Position numbers and translations under genes: made by a program. From Eutreptiella sp. 'Long Island Sound 2002' (taxonomy: Eukaryota > Euglenozoa > Euglenophyceae > Eutreptiales > Eutreptiaceae): a stretch of DNA of 64,000 nt. Under the pieces are notes generated by a model. That model did not search any database and was not told where the DNA came from. It saw only the letters and a list, made by a program, of their open reading frames with translations. The DNA is taken from the NCBI GenBank assembly GCA_964036045.1, contig OZ038386.1:14915433-14979432 (forward strand), given 5' to 3'. Positions 35,401-46,127 of the stretch are shown here, piece by piece (within the stretch, counting starts at the first letter, position 1; each line of letters opens with the position of its first letter).

Positions 35401-36758
35401 AGAAGGGCGGGGCACAGCCAAGACCTGGGCCCAGCACGCACGACCACACCGCACACCGGAACCGGAAACGGCGGGGGGCAAGGGAAACGCGCACGAAACC
35501 ACACACGTCCCAAAAACAGGCCGACACCAAAGCCCAACCACGAACACCACAAACAGCCGGCAAAAGAGAGACAACACCACAAACCGAGCCCAAACACACC
35601 CACCCAAGACCCCAGCCACGACGGGCAGGGGTTAACAAAACCCACGACCAACCGCAACCCGGACCCAACCACAAACGCAAGCCAACAGGAGGAAACCCAG
35701 TGCCCACAGCCCGGGCACTGAGGCAGCCCGTGCCATGCAGGTGACCCGGCCAAACGAGATCCGGAGACCGGGGTTAAGGCTGCATCCTAAGGCCAGCGCT
35801 GCTTTGGGACTCGAGGCGGAGCGTGCGACACCCAAGCGCCTCGGAACCCTAGTACCAAGAACATGCATGCATGCCTTGGGAACGGGATACGCCAGGAAGT
35901 CCAGTGAACCCATAGGGTTCCGCCCAAAGGTGGGGACGTGCGCAAGCACGGGGGCACACCCTCCCGGCGAGACAAGCACGTCACACTGGCGGCGATCGGC
36001 CCCCCCGGTGTTACCCGGGGCCGCTTTGTTGGGGGCCAACAGACAGGTCTAGCGGGATGTAAGCCGCCTCCCCTCTTCACGCACGGAGCCTCTTCCTGTT
36101 CGCCACAGGGGCGACGCCAGGGCGAACCACGGGGCGCCTCTCCACGACCGAGTGCACCTACCTACCTACCTACTGTTTCGACTATATCTCCAAGAAAAAT
36201 GAAGGAGACAACAAAAGGAAGGTTAATTCGCGATCGGGGAAAAATGTAGAACCACTCGAAATTCATCATATCCCATGCGGTGACCTCGAAGTCGAAAATC
36301 TGATTCTGAATGTCTGAAAAAACGGATTAATTTTGCGAGTGTATAACATGAAAATTGCGGAAGCAATGAACCCTTTTCTGATGAAATTTAGCCCTTCATC
36401 GGGGTTTCTGCTAAAATATCTGGAAATAACAGTTAACCAATCGGTTACCGCAAAATCGCGAGCCAACTGACGGTCGCCGATACATTGACAATCAGAACTG
36501 ATCGCTGAAAGATTACGGAAACATTATGATAAAAAAACCCTGTTGATTCCTGGTATTTTGATATATAAATCTAAGCCGGCGGCGCCTCGGTATTGAATGT
36601 GGCCGCTCATAGCTGGAATGGCCAAGCCTATCACACTACCACATCAGGTTAGGTCAGGTGGATAGGAGAGTATGATATCAGCCAATGGCGGCTTGCCGGC
36701 ACATAGATACACACCCCAAGTGACCCAAAGATGGCCACGCGGGTCCGAACCCGCTTCA
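32455..36758 (-). repeat. Element B 3' LTR (split by an insertion at 34319-36173)
   Basis: Without the insertion it is about 2,442 bp (32455-34318 plus 36181-36758) and aligns end to end with 46128-48558. On the minus strand it begins TGAAGCGGG next to the PPT and ends CTTTA, so the canonical CA end is lacking. An AT-rich TTTATATAT word (about 36560-36571, minus strand) could be its TATA box, and a GCGGGT/ACCCGC hairpin lies at the start. Open frames inside it are short and have no domains. Confidence 0.92.
34319..36173 (+). mobile_element. Composite VNTR-plus-3' unit element with (ACCT)n tail
   Basis: An insertion absent from the other LTR copy, bounded by TGTTTCG at 34312-34318 and 36174-36180 (7-bp target duplication). 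The left part (34319-34985) is four units of 149-195 bp starting at 34319, 34468, 34663 and 34851, each with three CCAGGAGTGGCGRGG words and an ACACCACAC spacer. Next comes a low-complexity zone with C, A and G runs (35028-35070) and diverged copies of the word to about 35640. Then a unique-looking 3' unit (about 35720-36155) ends in ACCT repeats. No protein is credible: several frames on both strands are open at once. A microsatellite tail and variable target duplication suggest LINE-driven retroposition, with an SVA-like layout. Confidence 0.75.
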
Positions 36759-36769
36759 CCCACCTTCTC
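36759..36769 (-). promoter_or_regulatory. Polypurine tract of element B
   Basis: On the minus strand GAGAAGGTGGG lies immediately before the LTR start TGAAGC, as expected for the plus-strand DNA primer of an LTR retrotransposon. Confidence 0.75.
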
Positions 36770-37150
36770 AGAGCGTTGTTACCGCTCGGAAGTCATTGAA
36801 GAGAGGACGGGAGGACCTCAATGGGCTCCAACCCCCCCCCCCATGTCCCAAGGACACATGGAGGCCCCACGTACGGCGTAGGCGTCCCCCATGCCCCAAG
36901 GGAGGGGTGAGGACACTCATAATCGGTGCCCTCCGCCATATCCGGTCTCCTCTTGATCTACAACATGGACCAAGGGGATCAAAGATAGAGAAACGTCGTC
37001 GGTTAACCTAAATACGGATACCACAATGAAATATATATGTGGAGACCGAGTGAAGGGGGTATATGGCGAATCAAGGCCCAAAATCCCCGGATGAACGCCC
37101 TCACCCGTCTCCCAAGCAGAAAAACAAACAAAAATGCCAAGGGGGATCCA
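36770..37150 (-). other. Element B 3' untranslated internal region
   Basis: About 380 bp between the chromodomain stop and the PPT, on the minus strand. No gene or RNA recognised; a C9 run lies at 36832-36841. Confidence 0.6.
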
Positions 37151-39952
37151 TCACCGTGCTGCTGCAGCTACCAAATGGACCAACAGGTCCTTGACATCCA
37201 AGGGAATGTTCTTTTTCCTTAAATACTCCATCCAGACCGTGGTATACCTCGGCACAAAACTGCTCGGAGGTTCCCACGAATCTCTGGATGCAACAAATCC
37301 CTTCCAACGGACTTTATAAAGCCTCCCCCCAGGCGTCCCCGGGTCTGGCTTGTCCGTCAGGATCCTCTCGGCGGTGAAGTCGTTGTCCTCCCCCTCGTCA
37401 TCAGAGTCCAGATCTCCGGCTGTGAAGTCGAAGGTGACGGGATGTCCGCTGGGGTCTGGTTCTCGGGGACGAAGCTGGGTGTGGTCGCGGTCCAGGATCT
37501 TGTTATCCCCCACACGAACTGCGTACACATCCTGCCCGACCTTCCGCACGATTACCCCCGGCACATACCAGGACGCCTGCCGATGCCTGGACAGGACATC
37601 CTTGTGGTGCCGCTCCACCCACACGGTGTCTTGGAGAGCATATTTCTGGACTTTTCCCTGCTTGAAGTACTTGGCCCTCTTCTCATGCTCGTCCTGAAGT
37701 GCCTTGCACACCTTGGCCGCCGTGTCGTCCGCCTCAGCCATCATAGCATTCGCATCCCGGGCCACCTTGCCATGGTTCAACCACGGGAGAGTGCGTGACA
37801 CTCGATCCCGGAGGAACAGGATGCAATGGGGCGACAGTCCAGTGGGCTTCGGAAGGTCGTGGTACGCCTGGAGTACTCTCCACAGATAATTATTCCAGTT
37901 CCGGCCCGGTTCGTCAATGTGCAGCTGGCGTAACTTCTCGAACATCTGCCGCCCGGCCACCTCAGCCCGGCCATTCGGGCGGCTGTGGTACGCCACGGTC
38001 TTGGCGTGCCGAATCCCCATGTGCTTGCACATCGTCTTGAACCACGTCCCCACAAATTGACTGCCCCGATCGCTGCAGATGACAGCTGGGACATCAAAAA
38101 ACGTCAGCCAATGCCTGATCATGGCATTAGCGACGGTCTTGGCCTGCAGGCCCACTCCATGCTTGTCCTTCTTGTCCTTCTTCTTGGACTTCTTGCCAGG
38201 GACCGCCACGATATACCCGCTGTGCCTATCCACCGCCAGGATGACACAGTCATAGGTCTCTCCTTCCACAGTGACCTCAGGCATGGCGAATACATCCATG
38301 GCAACTGACCGCATAGGGGCCTCCGGTATAGCTGTATACACCAGGTTGCCAGCCGTGGAGTGGTTGGGGCTCTTCGTGGCCCGACACACGGCGCAGTCGC
38401 TGCAGTACTTGTCCAGGAGGGCGTAGTACCCCGGTGGGAACTTGAAGCGCCACTCCAGGTCCTGCTGCATCTTGTCCCGACCAGGATGCATGAGCTGGGC
38501 GTTATGCCAGTGGTCAATGAGCTCCTCCATTCGGTTCTCAGGGACCAATAGCTTGTCCTTGAGGAACAGTTCGTCCCCATCCTCGGTCAAGCCCTCAGGC
38601 CACTCGTTGTCCGACGGGGCGCTCACGGCATTCCAGGACTTGCTCCAGTGCTCGGATGCCGCATAGTCATCCGACCAGTCCTCTGTCAGCAGCGACCTGA
38701 CTAGCTGTACAGGGGCCACCATGCATTGCTCGAGGGTTGCCTCTCGAATAGCTTGGACTCGGGCACACCGGCACTTGGCCAGGTCTGTACGGTTTGCCAT
38801 CACCACAAAGCACTTGACCCCCTCTTGCTCCATGGCCTTCTCCATCTCGATGATGCGCTTGGCCTGCTCGGTCTCCTCGGCGTCCCCATGGCTGGATATG
38901 CCCATCCATGCCTTGCCCACGGGGTAGGCCCATCGACTGAGGCAATCTGCCACAGTGTTGTCCTTCCCCGGGACATATACGACGCTGAGGTCGAACTTGG
39001 CGAACATCTCGTGCCACCGGGCCTTCCTTGCCGCCGGTCCCGAGCGGGTGTCGACGTGCTCCTTGTGCCAGCTCTGTAAGGACTGATGGTCCGTGCAAAC
39101 CACCACCGGTTGCAATCCGACGTGGCCAGACCACTTCCTGAGCGCACAAACAATGGCGTGCGTCTCCTTCTCCCTCGCGGTCCAGGTTCGACGTTGGCCC
39201 TCGGCCAGGATCCGGCTCCAAAACGCCACGGGTACGTGCGACCCGTCGTCCCGGACCTGCTCGAGGACTGCCCCTACAGCATAGTCCGAGGCGTCCGTCC
39301 GTAGCACAAATCCCTTGTCCAGGTCCACCAAGAATAGCCCCAGCTGCCCCAGGAGTCGCTCCTTCAGGCGGCTGAACGCATCTTCAGCCTCAGGGGACCA
39401 GGCAAGCTTCTTCTTGCTCCCCTTCCGGCCATCGAACCTCCCCACCTGCAGCATCCTGTGCAGCGGCCCCGATAGTTCTGCATACATCCGGACATAGCCC
39501 GAATAGTAATTGCAGAACTTCATGAAGGATCGGAGTTCGCTGAAGGTCTGGGGCTTCTCCCAGTGGTGCAGGGACGCCAGCTTCCCAGGCATGGGACGGC
39601 GTTGCCCGTGACCAACGACGTGACCCGCGAACTCCACTTCCTTCATGAAGAGTGAGGCTTTGGTGGGCTTGCACACCATGTTGTGCCTGTCCAGCTCGCT
39701 GAGCACTCGGCGCAGATCCTTCTCATGCGCTTCGATAAGCTCGTCCTCAGTCATGTCTTCCGTGCCGGACCCGATGATGATGTCATCCACAAAGAAGTCG
39801 GAACAGTCCCGGACAGGACCGAGTAGGTCCTCCATCATGCGCTGGGAAGCAGCGTTGCCATTCTTGGCGCCCATAGGCACCACTTTCCACTGCATGGGCC
39901 CGAGCGGCGTCGACATCGCCGTGCAGGGCCTGGAGTCCGGGTGTAGCGGCAT
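37151..39952 (-). pseudogene. pol: Element B pol, main part: RT (from motif B'), RNase H, integrase, chromodomain
   Basis: 933 codons on the minus strand, continuing the RT that starts in the neighbouring frame at 39976-41285. Visible: RT thumb-side motifs with FFVDDIIIG (active-site FVDD instead of YxDD); RNase H with LRTDASDYAVG; integrase with HHCC finger (HNAQLMHPG ... YCSDCAVC), catalytic Asp in AMDVFAM, Asp in CSDRGSQF and Glu in NGRAEVAGR, and a Lys-rich insert (KKSKKKDKKDK) in the core; then a chromodomain, FTAERILTDK ... YKVRWKGF ... SWEPPSSF, near the C-terminus. This stretch is free of stops. The frame differs from the upstream part by a shift at an A8 run (39992-39999), which could be decay or a base-calling slip. 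Confidence 0.93.
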
Positions 39953-39975
39953 CTGGTGATAGCCGTGTTTCAGGT

Positions 39976-41285
39976 CTAAAACCGTGAAGATCCGTTTTTT
40001 TTGTTGTTTTCGGAGGATGGTTCGATCAGAGGAAGGGAGTACGAGTCGTGCTCGGTTTGCTCGTTCAAACCCCTGTAATCAACCACCAACCTCCACTCGC
40101 CCTTCTCCTTCTTGGGCACAATAGAGGCTGGGCTGGCCCACTCACTGTCCGAGGGTTCGATCCAGCCCCGCTCAATAAACTCGGCCAACAACTTCTTCAT
40201 GGCCTCGGCCCGATCGCCCTGAAGTTGGTACTCCCGATGACGATAGATCTTGGGATTCGGCTTCAGCTTGATCCTCGCTGTGCCAAACCTCCCACGATCT
40301 GGAGGATTCTTGTTGGCGACGCCACTGAATAGCCGCGGATAGGCATTTATCAGCCTGTCCTTCAGCTCGGTGACCTTCGGGTTCTCCTGGGCCTCTTCAG
40401 CCGCTTGCTTTGGTATCGATACAACCGACCGCACTGCGGTATAGGCCTCTTCCGGGTCCCAGTCCGACTTCTCCTCGTCCGATATGCCGTCTTCATCGTC
40501 GTGGGGCGCGCTTCCCACCGATAATCTTCCGAAATTCTTGTCGCTACCGGCCCCCATTCTTGGAAAATCCGACGTCGGCGGGTCCGACCCAAACGGACCA
40601 TCAAATTGGTCCGCGATGTGATCCATGACCCTCGCCACGAACTCATCCTTCTCGTACTTGCCGGTGGCCAACATCTTGTCATCCCACCAATGCAGAGATG
40701 TGACCATGGCCCGCCCCTTGTTGGCTGCCACACGGTCGTGCATCCCCATCCGCATGTAGTTGACAACGTGGTCGATCTGGGCGTGGGACAGGACGTCAAT
40801 GCCATCCATTGGCTGATCCGTCCCCTCCTTGGACTCAAACATGACCCGCATGGGCACTGCCTCAACCCTACGGATGAATGCTTCATCACCCGTGGGCTGG
40901 GCTTGCGCCCCATCCACCAGGAAAGCCTTGGTACCCCACGCTTGACACGGGGAGGGCATTGATAAACCCTTGGCATCGATGAACAACTCCTCCTCTGGCC
41001 TGAATGACATCTCGTTCAGGGTGATGGAATCCAGCGTCGACTTGAGACCTTCCAGCGGACATGGGGTGGATCCTATGCCGGTTATTACCAGGATCCCCTT
41101 CGCCCTATCCGCGACGATCTTCTCCAACGTACGCCTGGTATTTTCCAGGGAGCCATGCCAATACATGGGCCCCCACTCCTTCAAACTCCAATGCCTGTGC
41201 CAGGCTGAGTCTCCTCGATGCCAATGCCTCCTACACTTCCTCAAGAGTGGGGCATCCCGGGAAGCGAAGACGTCCGTCTCGGGCG
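39976..41285 (-). pseudogene. pol: Element B pol, first part: Dam-like domain and N-terminal RT
   Basis: Minus-strand frame, in phase with protease and gag. It starts with a Dam-methyltransferase-like domain: ETDVFASRDAPLL (Asp codon 41272-41274), a Trp-rich middle, and AWGTKAFLVDG at the end. The NPPF/DPPY position reads MYWHGS, so catalysis is doubtful. An acidic linker follows, then the RT fingers: PPDRGRFGTARIKLKP, WRLVVDYRGLNEQTEHDSYS. The frame is lost at the A8 run, after which the RT continues in 37151-39952. Homology to the same position in elements A and C supports the domain call. Confidence 0.85.
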
Positions 41286-42300
41286 CTTCGGCTCCCAGCG
41301 TTTGGATCATCTTGTCGTACACTTGAGGCGCCATTCCATACTCCGTGAGCTGAAGCATCGGAGCATCGGAGCATCGGAGCAACATATCGGGGGTTGCAGG
41401 GCCGTCAGCACAAAAAAAAACAGTTTTCGCCCAAAAATGGCCGAAAATTGCCAATTTTTTGCCGAAAATAGTGTTTTTTTAGCCGGGGTCGTGAGTTTTA
41501 GGGCCCCATACCCTATTCTTAGGGTGTTCAATCCAGTGAAATGTGTTTGGAATTGTATTGGAGCAACCTATTGGGTGTTGCAGGGCCGTCAGCACAGAAG
41601 AAAAACAGTTTTAGTCCAAAAATGGCCAAAAATTGCCAATTTTTGGCCAAAAACAGTGTATTTTTGGAGAACAATCGGGTAGGAGGAACCCCCCTCTCCT
41701 ATTTTGAGCGTGCAGAATAAAAGAAAAAAGGTTTCTTTGGGTCTTTTTGGGTACAAAACCTCTTTTCATGGTATTTTTGTGCCTATACTATAGGATACAG
41801 GTACGCTGGTGTGCAGCACTGTTCTGTAGCACCACCCCACAACAGACAAAAGTACTCCAAAATAGGCCGAGTTCCAGGGTTTTTGATGGTTTAGGAGAAA
41901 GCTCGGGTGGGGGGAACCCCCCCATCCGTATTTTGGGGCAAGAGAATCCCAACAAAAGGGCAATTTCTGTCGAAAATCCTCTATAGGCAGGTACACTGGT
42001 GTGCAGCACTGTTCTGCAGGACCAGCCCAGAGCAGGCAAAAATGCCCCAAAATAGGCCAAATTTCAGGGTTTTTGATATTTTTGGACAAACGCCGGGTAG
42101 GAGGAACCCCCCCCCCTATTTTGGGGCCGTAGAAACCAAAAAAGTAGGTCATTTTCCGCGAAAATCTGCCTTTTGCTGACTTTTTGAATTTTGGGAAAAA
42201 ACAGCTGCTAAAATCATAGGTGTCGGGCGCTTCGGCTCCCAGCGTCTGAATCATCCTAGCATACACCTGCGGCGCCATTCCATACTCTGTAAGCTGAACT
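41280..42300 (-). repeat. Repeat insertion in element B pol, bracketed by a duplicated 75-bp coding segment
   Basis: The coding segment for LTEYGMAPQVY..MIQTLGAEAP is present twice (about 41280-41352 and 42226-42297), with about 870 bp of tandem repeats between. Repeats include GCATCGGA (41353-41380), two 184-bp units starting at about 41376 and 41560 (GGAGCAAC, GTTGCAGGGCCGTCAGCACA), and ~190-bp units starting near 41798 and 41988 (CAGGTACRCTGGTGTGCAGC) with CGGGTAGGAGGAAC words. It separates protease from the Dam-like domain and breaks the frame. Confidence 0.75.
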
Positions 42301-42372
42301 CCGCGGTCTCCTCTGGACTTGGCACCCACAGCTTGCACTGGTTGGACGATCCGATCGTATTCCTCAACATTT

Positions 42373-43062
42373 TTATTGGGATGATCCGCATGCATAGTCC
42401 GTGGACAGCCATGTAAGGCATTCATTATCCTCCCGGACCAGCGTTGCGCGATGGGGAAGGGCTCCAATGACGTTTCCCACCATGAAGTCATACCCCATGA
42501 TCATATCCCAATCTGTAATGTCGGCCACATAGAAGTTCCCGGATAGAGTGCTTCTCTTCGCCAAATCGGGGCGGTTCAAACGCTCATGCTCCCGGAATCC
42601 CATACTGATAGTGGCCTCATGGGTGCCATCACCCATAATCTCTCCATTGGCCACCTTCAGGCGTACCGGTCTACGGCTGGGCTGCAGGGATTCCTCCTTG
42701 AACAACCCTCTCCGGACCAGGATCACCTGGGCACCCGTATCCACCAAAACATCCACCACCAACTCCTCTTGTCCGCACCGTACACGCACCTTCAAGTGCA
42801 ACTGCGGCTCGTCACCCTGCGGTGTATGGACTACTCTCACGGCATGCAACTCTAGCACATCCGGGTGCATCAAGATTTCGAGGGTATGGTCACGGATGGT
42901 GTAGATCTTGGGCTGGTCCTGCCCGTCCACGGGGCTCTCTGTGGTCGCTCCTTCTTTCTTGCCACGTCCCTTGCCCACATACACTTCCCTTGGCAGGGCG
43001 CTCCAGGGGTTGGGAGTGGCGAAACTCAGTGGTTCTGGCTCTTCTGGAGCCTTCTGCGGCAC
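42373..43062 (-). pseudogene. Element B protease region
   Basis: An open minus-strand stretch of 229 codons, in phase with gag and with the Dam-RT part. It contains a retropepsin core: VDVLVDTGAQVILV (DTGA active site), then a VANG flap-like segment and IMGYDFMVG, the usual ILG-type C-terminal protease motif. The protein would cleave Gag-Pol in the particle. It ends at TAA 42373-42375, after which the frame runs into the duplicated, repeat-filled segment. The start codon given by the open stretch is not meaningful, because upstream is gag read in the same frame through stops. Confidence 0.88.
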
Positions 43063-43064
43063 TC

Positions 43065-45949
43065 TATGTGCCTTCGCTTTCTCTAGGATTCCACTGATTT
43101 TCAGAGGAGAGACCTCTGGGGTCCCACTCCCGTGGGGGCTCCTCTAGACGTGGCCTGCCGCAGCTCCCTCCTGCTGCGATCCGCTCAGACTTTGTCCACC
43201 ACGTTGCTGGGCTTTGAGTTCCTCCAACGTCCTCAACATGTCCTCAGCAACCTCCTCGATCGACCTCACGCGTCGGTCTGGGCGGGGTCCTCCACCATAG
43301 CCTTTTCCTCCGCCTTTCCCTTGGCCCTTTCCATGGCCTTTTCCACCGTCTCCGCCCTTTGCCTTCCAATCGGCAATTCGTTGCTCCTTGGGCTCCTTGT
43401 CGGGATGGGCGGCGAAGTAGGTCTTCTTGTCCTCCTCATATACCTTGCAATGCCGGTGGTCATGTGCATGGTTGTTCCCCTTGCCGTAGCAGACCCACCA
43501 ACCGTCGTGCTGCGATCTGTACTCGCGGAACGGGAGCGGCGGGTTCCCGATCCTCCGCAGTTCCTTGCGGTTCTGGTTGACCCTTGGGCCCAGGCGGTTC
43601 CACCTGGACCTGTTCTACCCATGCTCCTTCATATTGTGCGCTACGAACGCGACGAAGTGGGCTTCTTCATGATCCTCTTGGGTGGTCGCGGTCCAGAGAT
43701 CTTGGCCGCCTCCACTCCCTTCCTCCGCGGTGCCGACCGTGTCACCCTTGACCTCTCAGTGTTGGCAATCTTCCCGATGACCTCGATGTCCTTGGCCCTG
43801 TCGACCCTGCACGTGGGCCTCGTTCTGGGCGTTGAGCTTCAGCTCCACCGTGATGTACTTCACGATCTCGTCCAGGCTCATGCGGGCGAAGATGACCTGC
43901 ATCCTCAGCGGCTCTCCGCCTCTCCACACCGCGTTGTTGAGGCGCATCAGCCTTTGCCCCATGGTGTTGGCGAATACCTCCACGTAGACGGCGTTCTTCA
44001 ACCCCAACATTCGGCTGGGTTCGCCGAGGTTTCGCCAGGAAAACTCCATTATTCCGGCGTGGGTATCCTCCGATGCCATGATCCGTACGGCCACGCGCTT
44101 CTTTGCTCTCTTCTTTTCCTCGTCCTCCACTCTCCTCTTCCAGTGGCCGGGGAGGACGTCTTTCAGCAGGTGTCCGATCTCGCTGGCCACATTCCAGTCC
44201 TCCACCAGCTTAAGGCTTCTTCGGTACTTGCGGATGTACCAATACCATTCCCGGACCCGCAGCTCACTGCGCTCCAGCGGCAGCGGAATGGACCACAAAT
44301 CCTCCAACTTCTGGTTGGGGGCGTCCAATCGCTCCTCGTCCTCCAGCCACTGGAGGCAGGCCTGCTCCGTGTCGATCAATCCCTCGCGGATCTGATCCCT
44401 GAGCTCCTCCTTCAGGTCCTGCGCCAGTCTGTGTGGGAATGTCCAACATACCCACTTGTCCCTTGGCGCTCCCTTCATCTCGCCGACGACCTCCTCGGCG
44501 AAGTCCTCCCAGTCCAGGATGAAGTCATCCAGGTTGGAGGGGTTGCCCTCATAATAGGGGATTCTGATTCCCCTGAGGTCGTCAATCCTGATGGCGTCTC
44601 CGACGTCCGCAGCCATCACTCCACCGAGACGGATACCACCTGCGGCCGGGGGATTTGAGTACTCTCCCCGTACATCTCTCTCCTCCATGGAGTGCGGTCC
44701 AGTTGGGCCTGAACCCATGGGGTTTGGGATGCGGGAAGCACTTGCTCCACCGGCTGTCCATATCCCCGTAGTGGGGTCCTTCACCCACAGGTTTCCGCCT
44801 GGATGGCCTCAACCATGTCCGTCGGCCCTTCCCATGGTTCGCCCCTGCATGGTCTGGATCTCCTCTTCCGCATAAACTGCATGGGCAGTCGTAGCGATCC
44901 GTTGATCCTGGGCGGCATGGGACATCTGTACCATCAGGCTCCTCAGGTCCGTGGTTGCGTGCTCTTCCTGCATGGATCCAGCCGGTGCCGTATGCTCCCC
45001 GAGCATTATGGATTCGCTGAACATGGGAACAAACAGCAGCGCACCCGGGTCAACACGCGGAGGCGCGTATGGTGCCTCTGCCGGGCCGCCCATGGGTTTA
45101 TCCATGGCGCTCCTGAGGGTCTTAACCCGCTCCACCAGCTCTGCCGTTGCCGGCCTTGCCGTGAGCTCTGGACCCGAGGCGAGGGGTTGTAACTCCTCTA
45201 GCCTTTTCAGGCGTCCCGACATGTCCTCCACCAGGTGGAGGAGGCTCTCCACCACTCGCTGCTGCTTCTGCAGGGCCATCTCCAGCTTCTCCCGGTACCA
45301 GTCCTGCTCCGCTCGCAGCTCCGCCATGTCTCTCTCCGCTTCCGACTGGTCATCCAGGATCCCTGCGATGGCCTCCTCTAGGCCGTCCTTCTGGTTGTCC
45401 AGGCGGTCGAGGTGCTGCACGATGGCGTCCATCCCCATCTTTCGGGTACTTGCCAATGAGGATGGATACGTGCTCGCAGTGGCACCCAACGTGCTTTCCA
45501 CCTGATCCGGCGCATCCGACGGTTCCAGGCGCCTCGGACTCCTCCGCCATGGGTGTGTCGCCCATGTTCTCCCGCGTTGGCTCCGTGTGCCGGGCCACAG
45601 GCGCCGTTCTGGCTCTGGTGGGCCTCTCCAACGCCTCGGCGTCATGCTCCAGGCTGGGTTCGGGGGCGGTGTGCGCCCTTGTGCGCGGTCTGGCCATCTC
45701 CTCCGACTCCGAAGGGAAAGCGGTCTGATAGCCATCGGAATGCCCCTCGGAATCTGCAGCTGAACACAGCCTGACCGGGCTGGGATCCGTCTCCATCGCC
45801 CTGGCTTCCGCCGCGGGTTTTGGGGACCCGCGCTTCCGGTAACGCCAGGCCCTGCCGTTGCTGCCAGTCTCCTCCAACTCCTCCGCAGCGGAGCGGAGAT
45901 TGCAAGCCTTGCGGCATTGCCTTTCACACATGGAGGCCAGGTCCTCCAT
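43065..45949 (-). pseudogene. gag: Element B gag, broken by stops and a frameshift
   Basis: Structural capsid/nucleocapsid protein. ATG 45949 opens an acidic, Pro/Ala-rich N-terminus (MEDLASMCERQCRKA). A frame change near 45500 moves to the frame used by all downstream parts. Next comes a predicted coiled coil (about 45440-45190: DAIVQHLDRLDNQKDGLEEA and following heptads), then the capsid-like helical region (44784-43756: IRIPYYEGNPSNLDDFILDW, WNVASEIGHLLKDVLPGHW), then a Gly/Lys-rich tail (GGDGGKGHGKGQGKGGGKG) preceded by a Cys/His cluster (CYGKGNNHAHDHRHC), not a standard CCHC knuckle. In-frame stops: TGA 44809-44811, TGA 43756-43758, TAG near 43618, TAG near 43146. The long plus-strand frame opposite it is a shadow. 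Confidence 0.85.
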
Positions 45950-46110
45950 GTCTAGCCCATGTCCTACAAGGGCTCTCCGTCCTGAGCATCTTCGCTATTC
46001 TCGGGCTTCCAAGTCCGGCGTAGAATCCATGGACTCCATGATCTGCACCCGGGGCGTCCTTGGGCAGGGCTCATGAGGGCCCAAGTCCCCAGTGCGGCAG
46101 TAGGGGGCAG

Positions 46111-46127
46111 GTACTCCTCTGCTACCA
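46111..46127 (-). promoter_or_regulatory. Primer-binding site of element B (initiator tRNA-Met)
   Basis: Directly after the 5' LTR the minus strand reads TGGTAGCAGAGGAGTAC. The first 13 bases complement the 3' end of eukaryotic initiator tRNA-Met (ending CCUCUGCUACCA), the classic gypsy primer. This fixes the inner LTR boundary at 46128. Confidence 0.85.

Noticed and set aside
34298-35753. Open frames of 177-469 codons on both strands over the VNTR element
   Set aside because: Many frames on both strands are open at once because stop codons are rare in this GC-rich low-complexity DNA; translations are repeats of the VNTR unit.
43132-44658. 508-codon plus-strand open frame opposite element B gag
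   Set aside because: It is the antisense of gag/coiled-coil sequence with high GC; codon pattern and domains fit the minus strand, and no domain is seen in the plus frame.
30137-44811. TGA reassigned to tryptophan in this genome
   Set aside because: Several in-frame TGA codons would fit Trp, but TAG and TAA interrupt the same elements, and intact element C pol uses TGG for Trp with no internal TGA.
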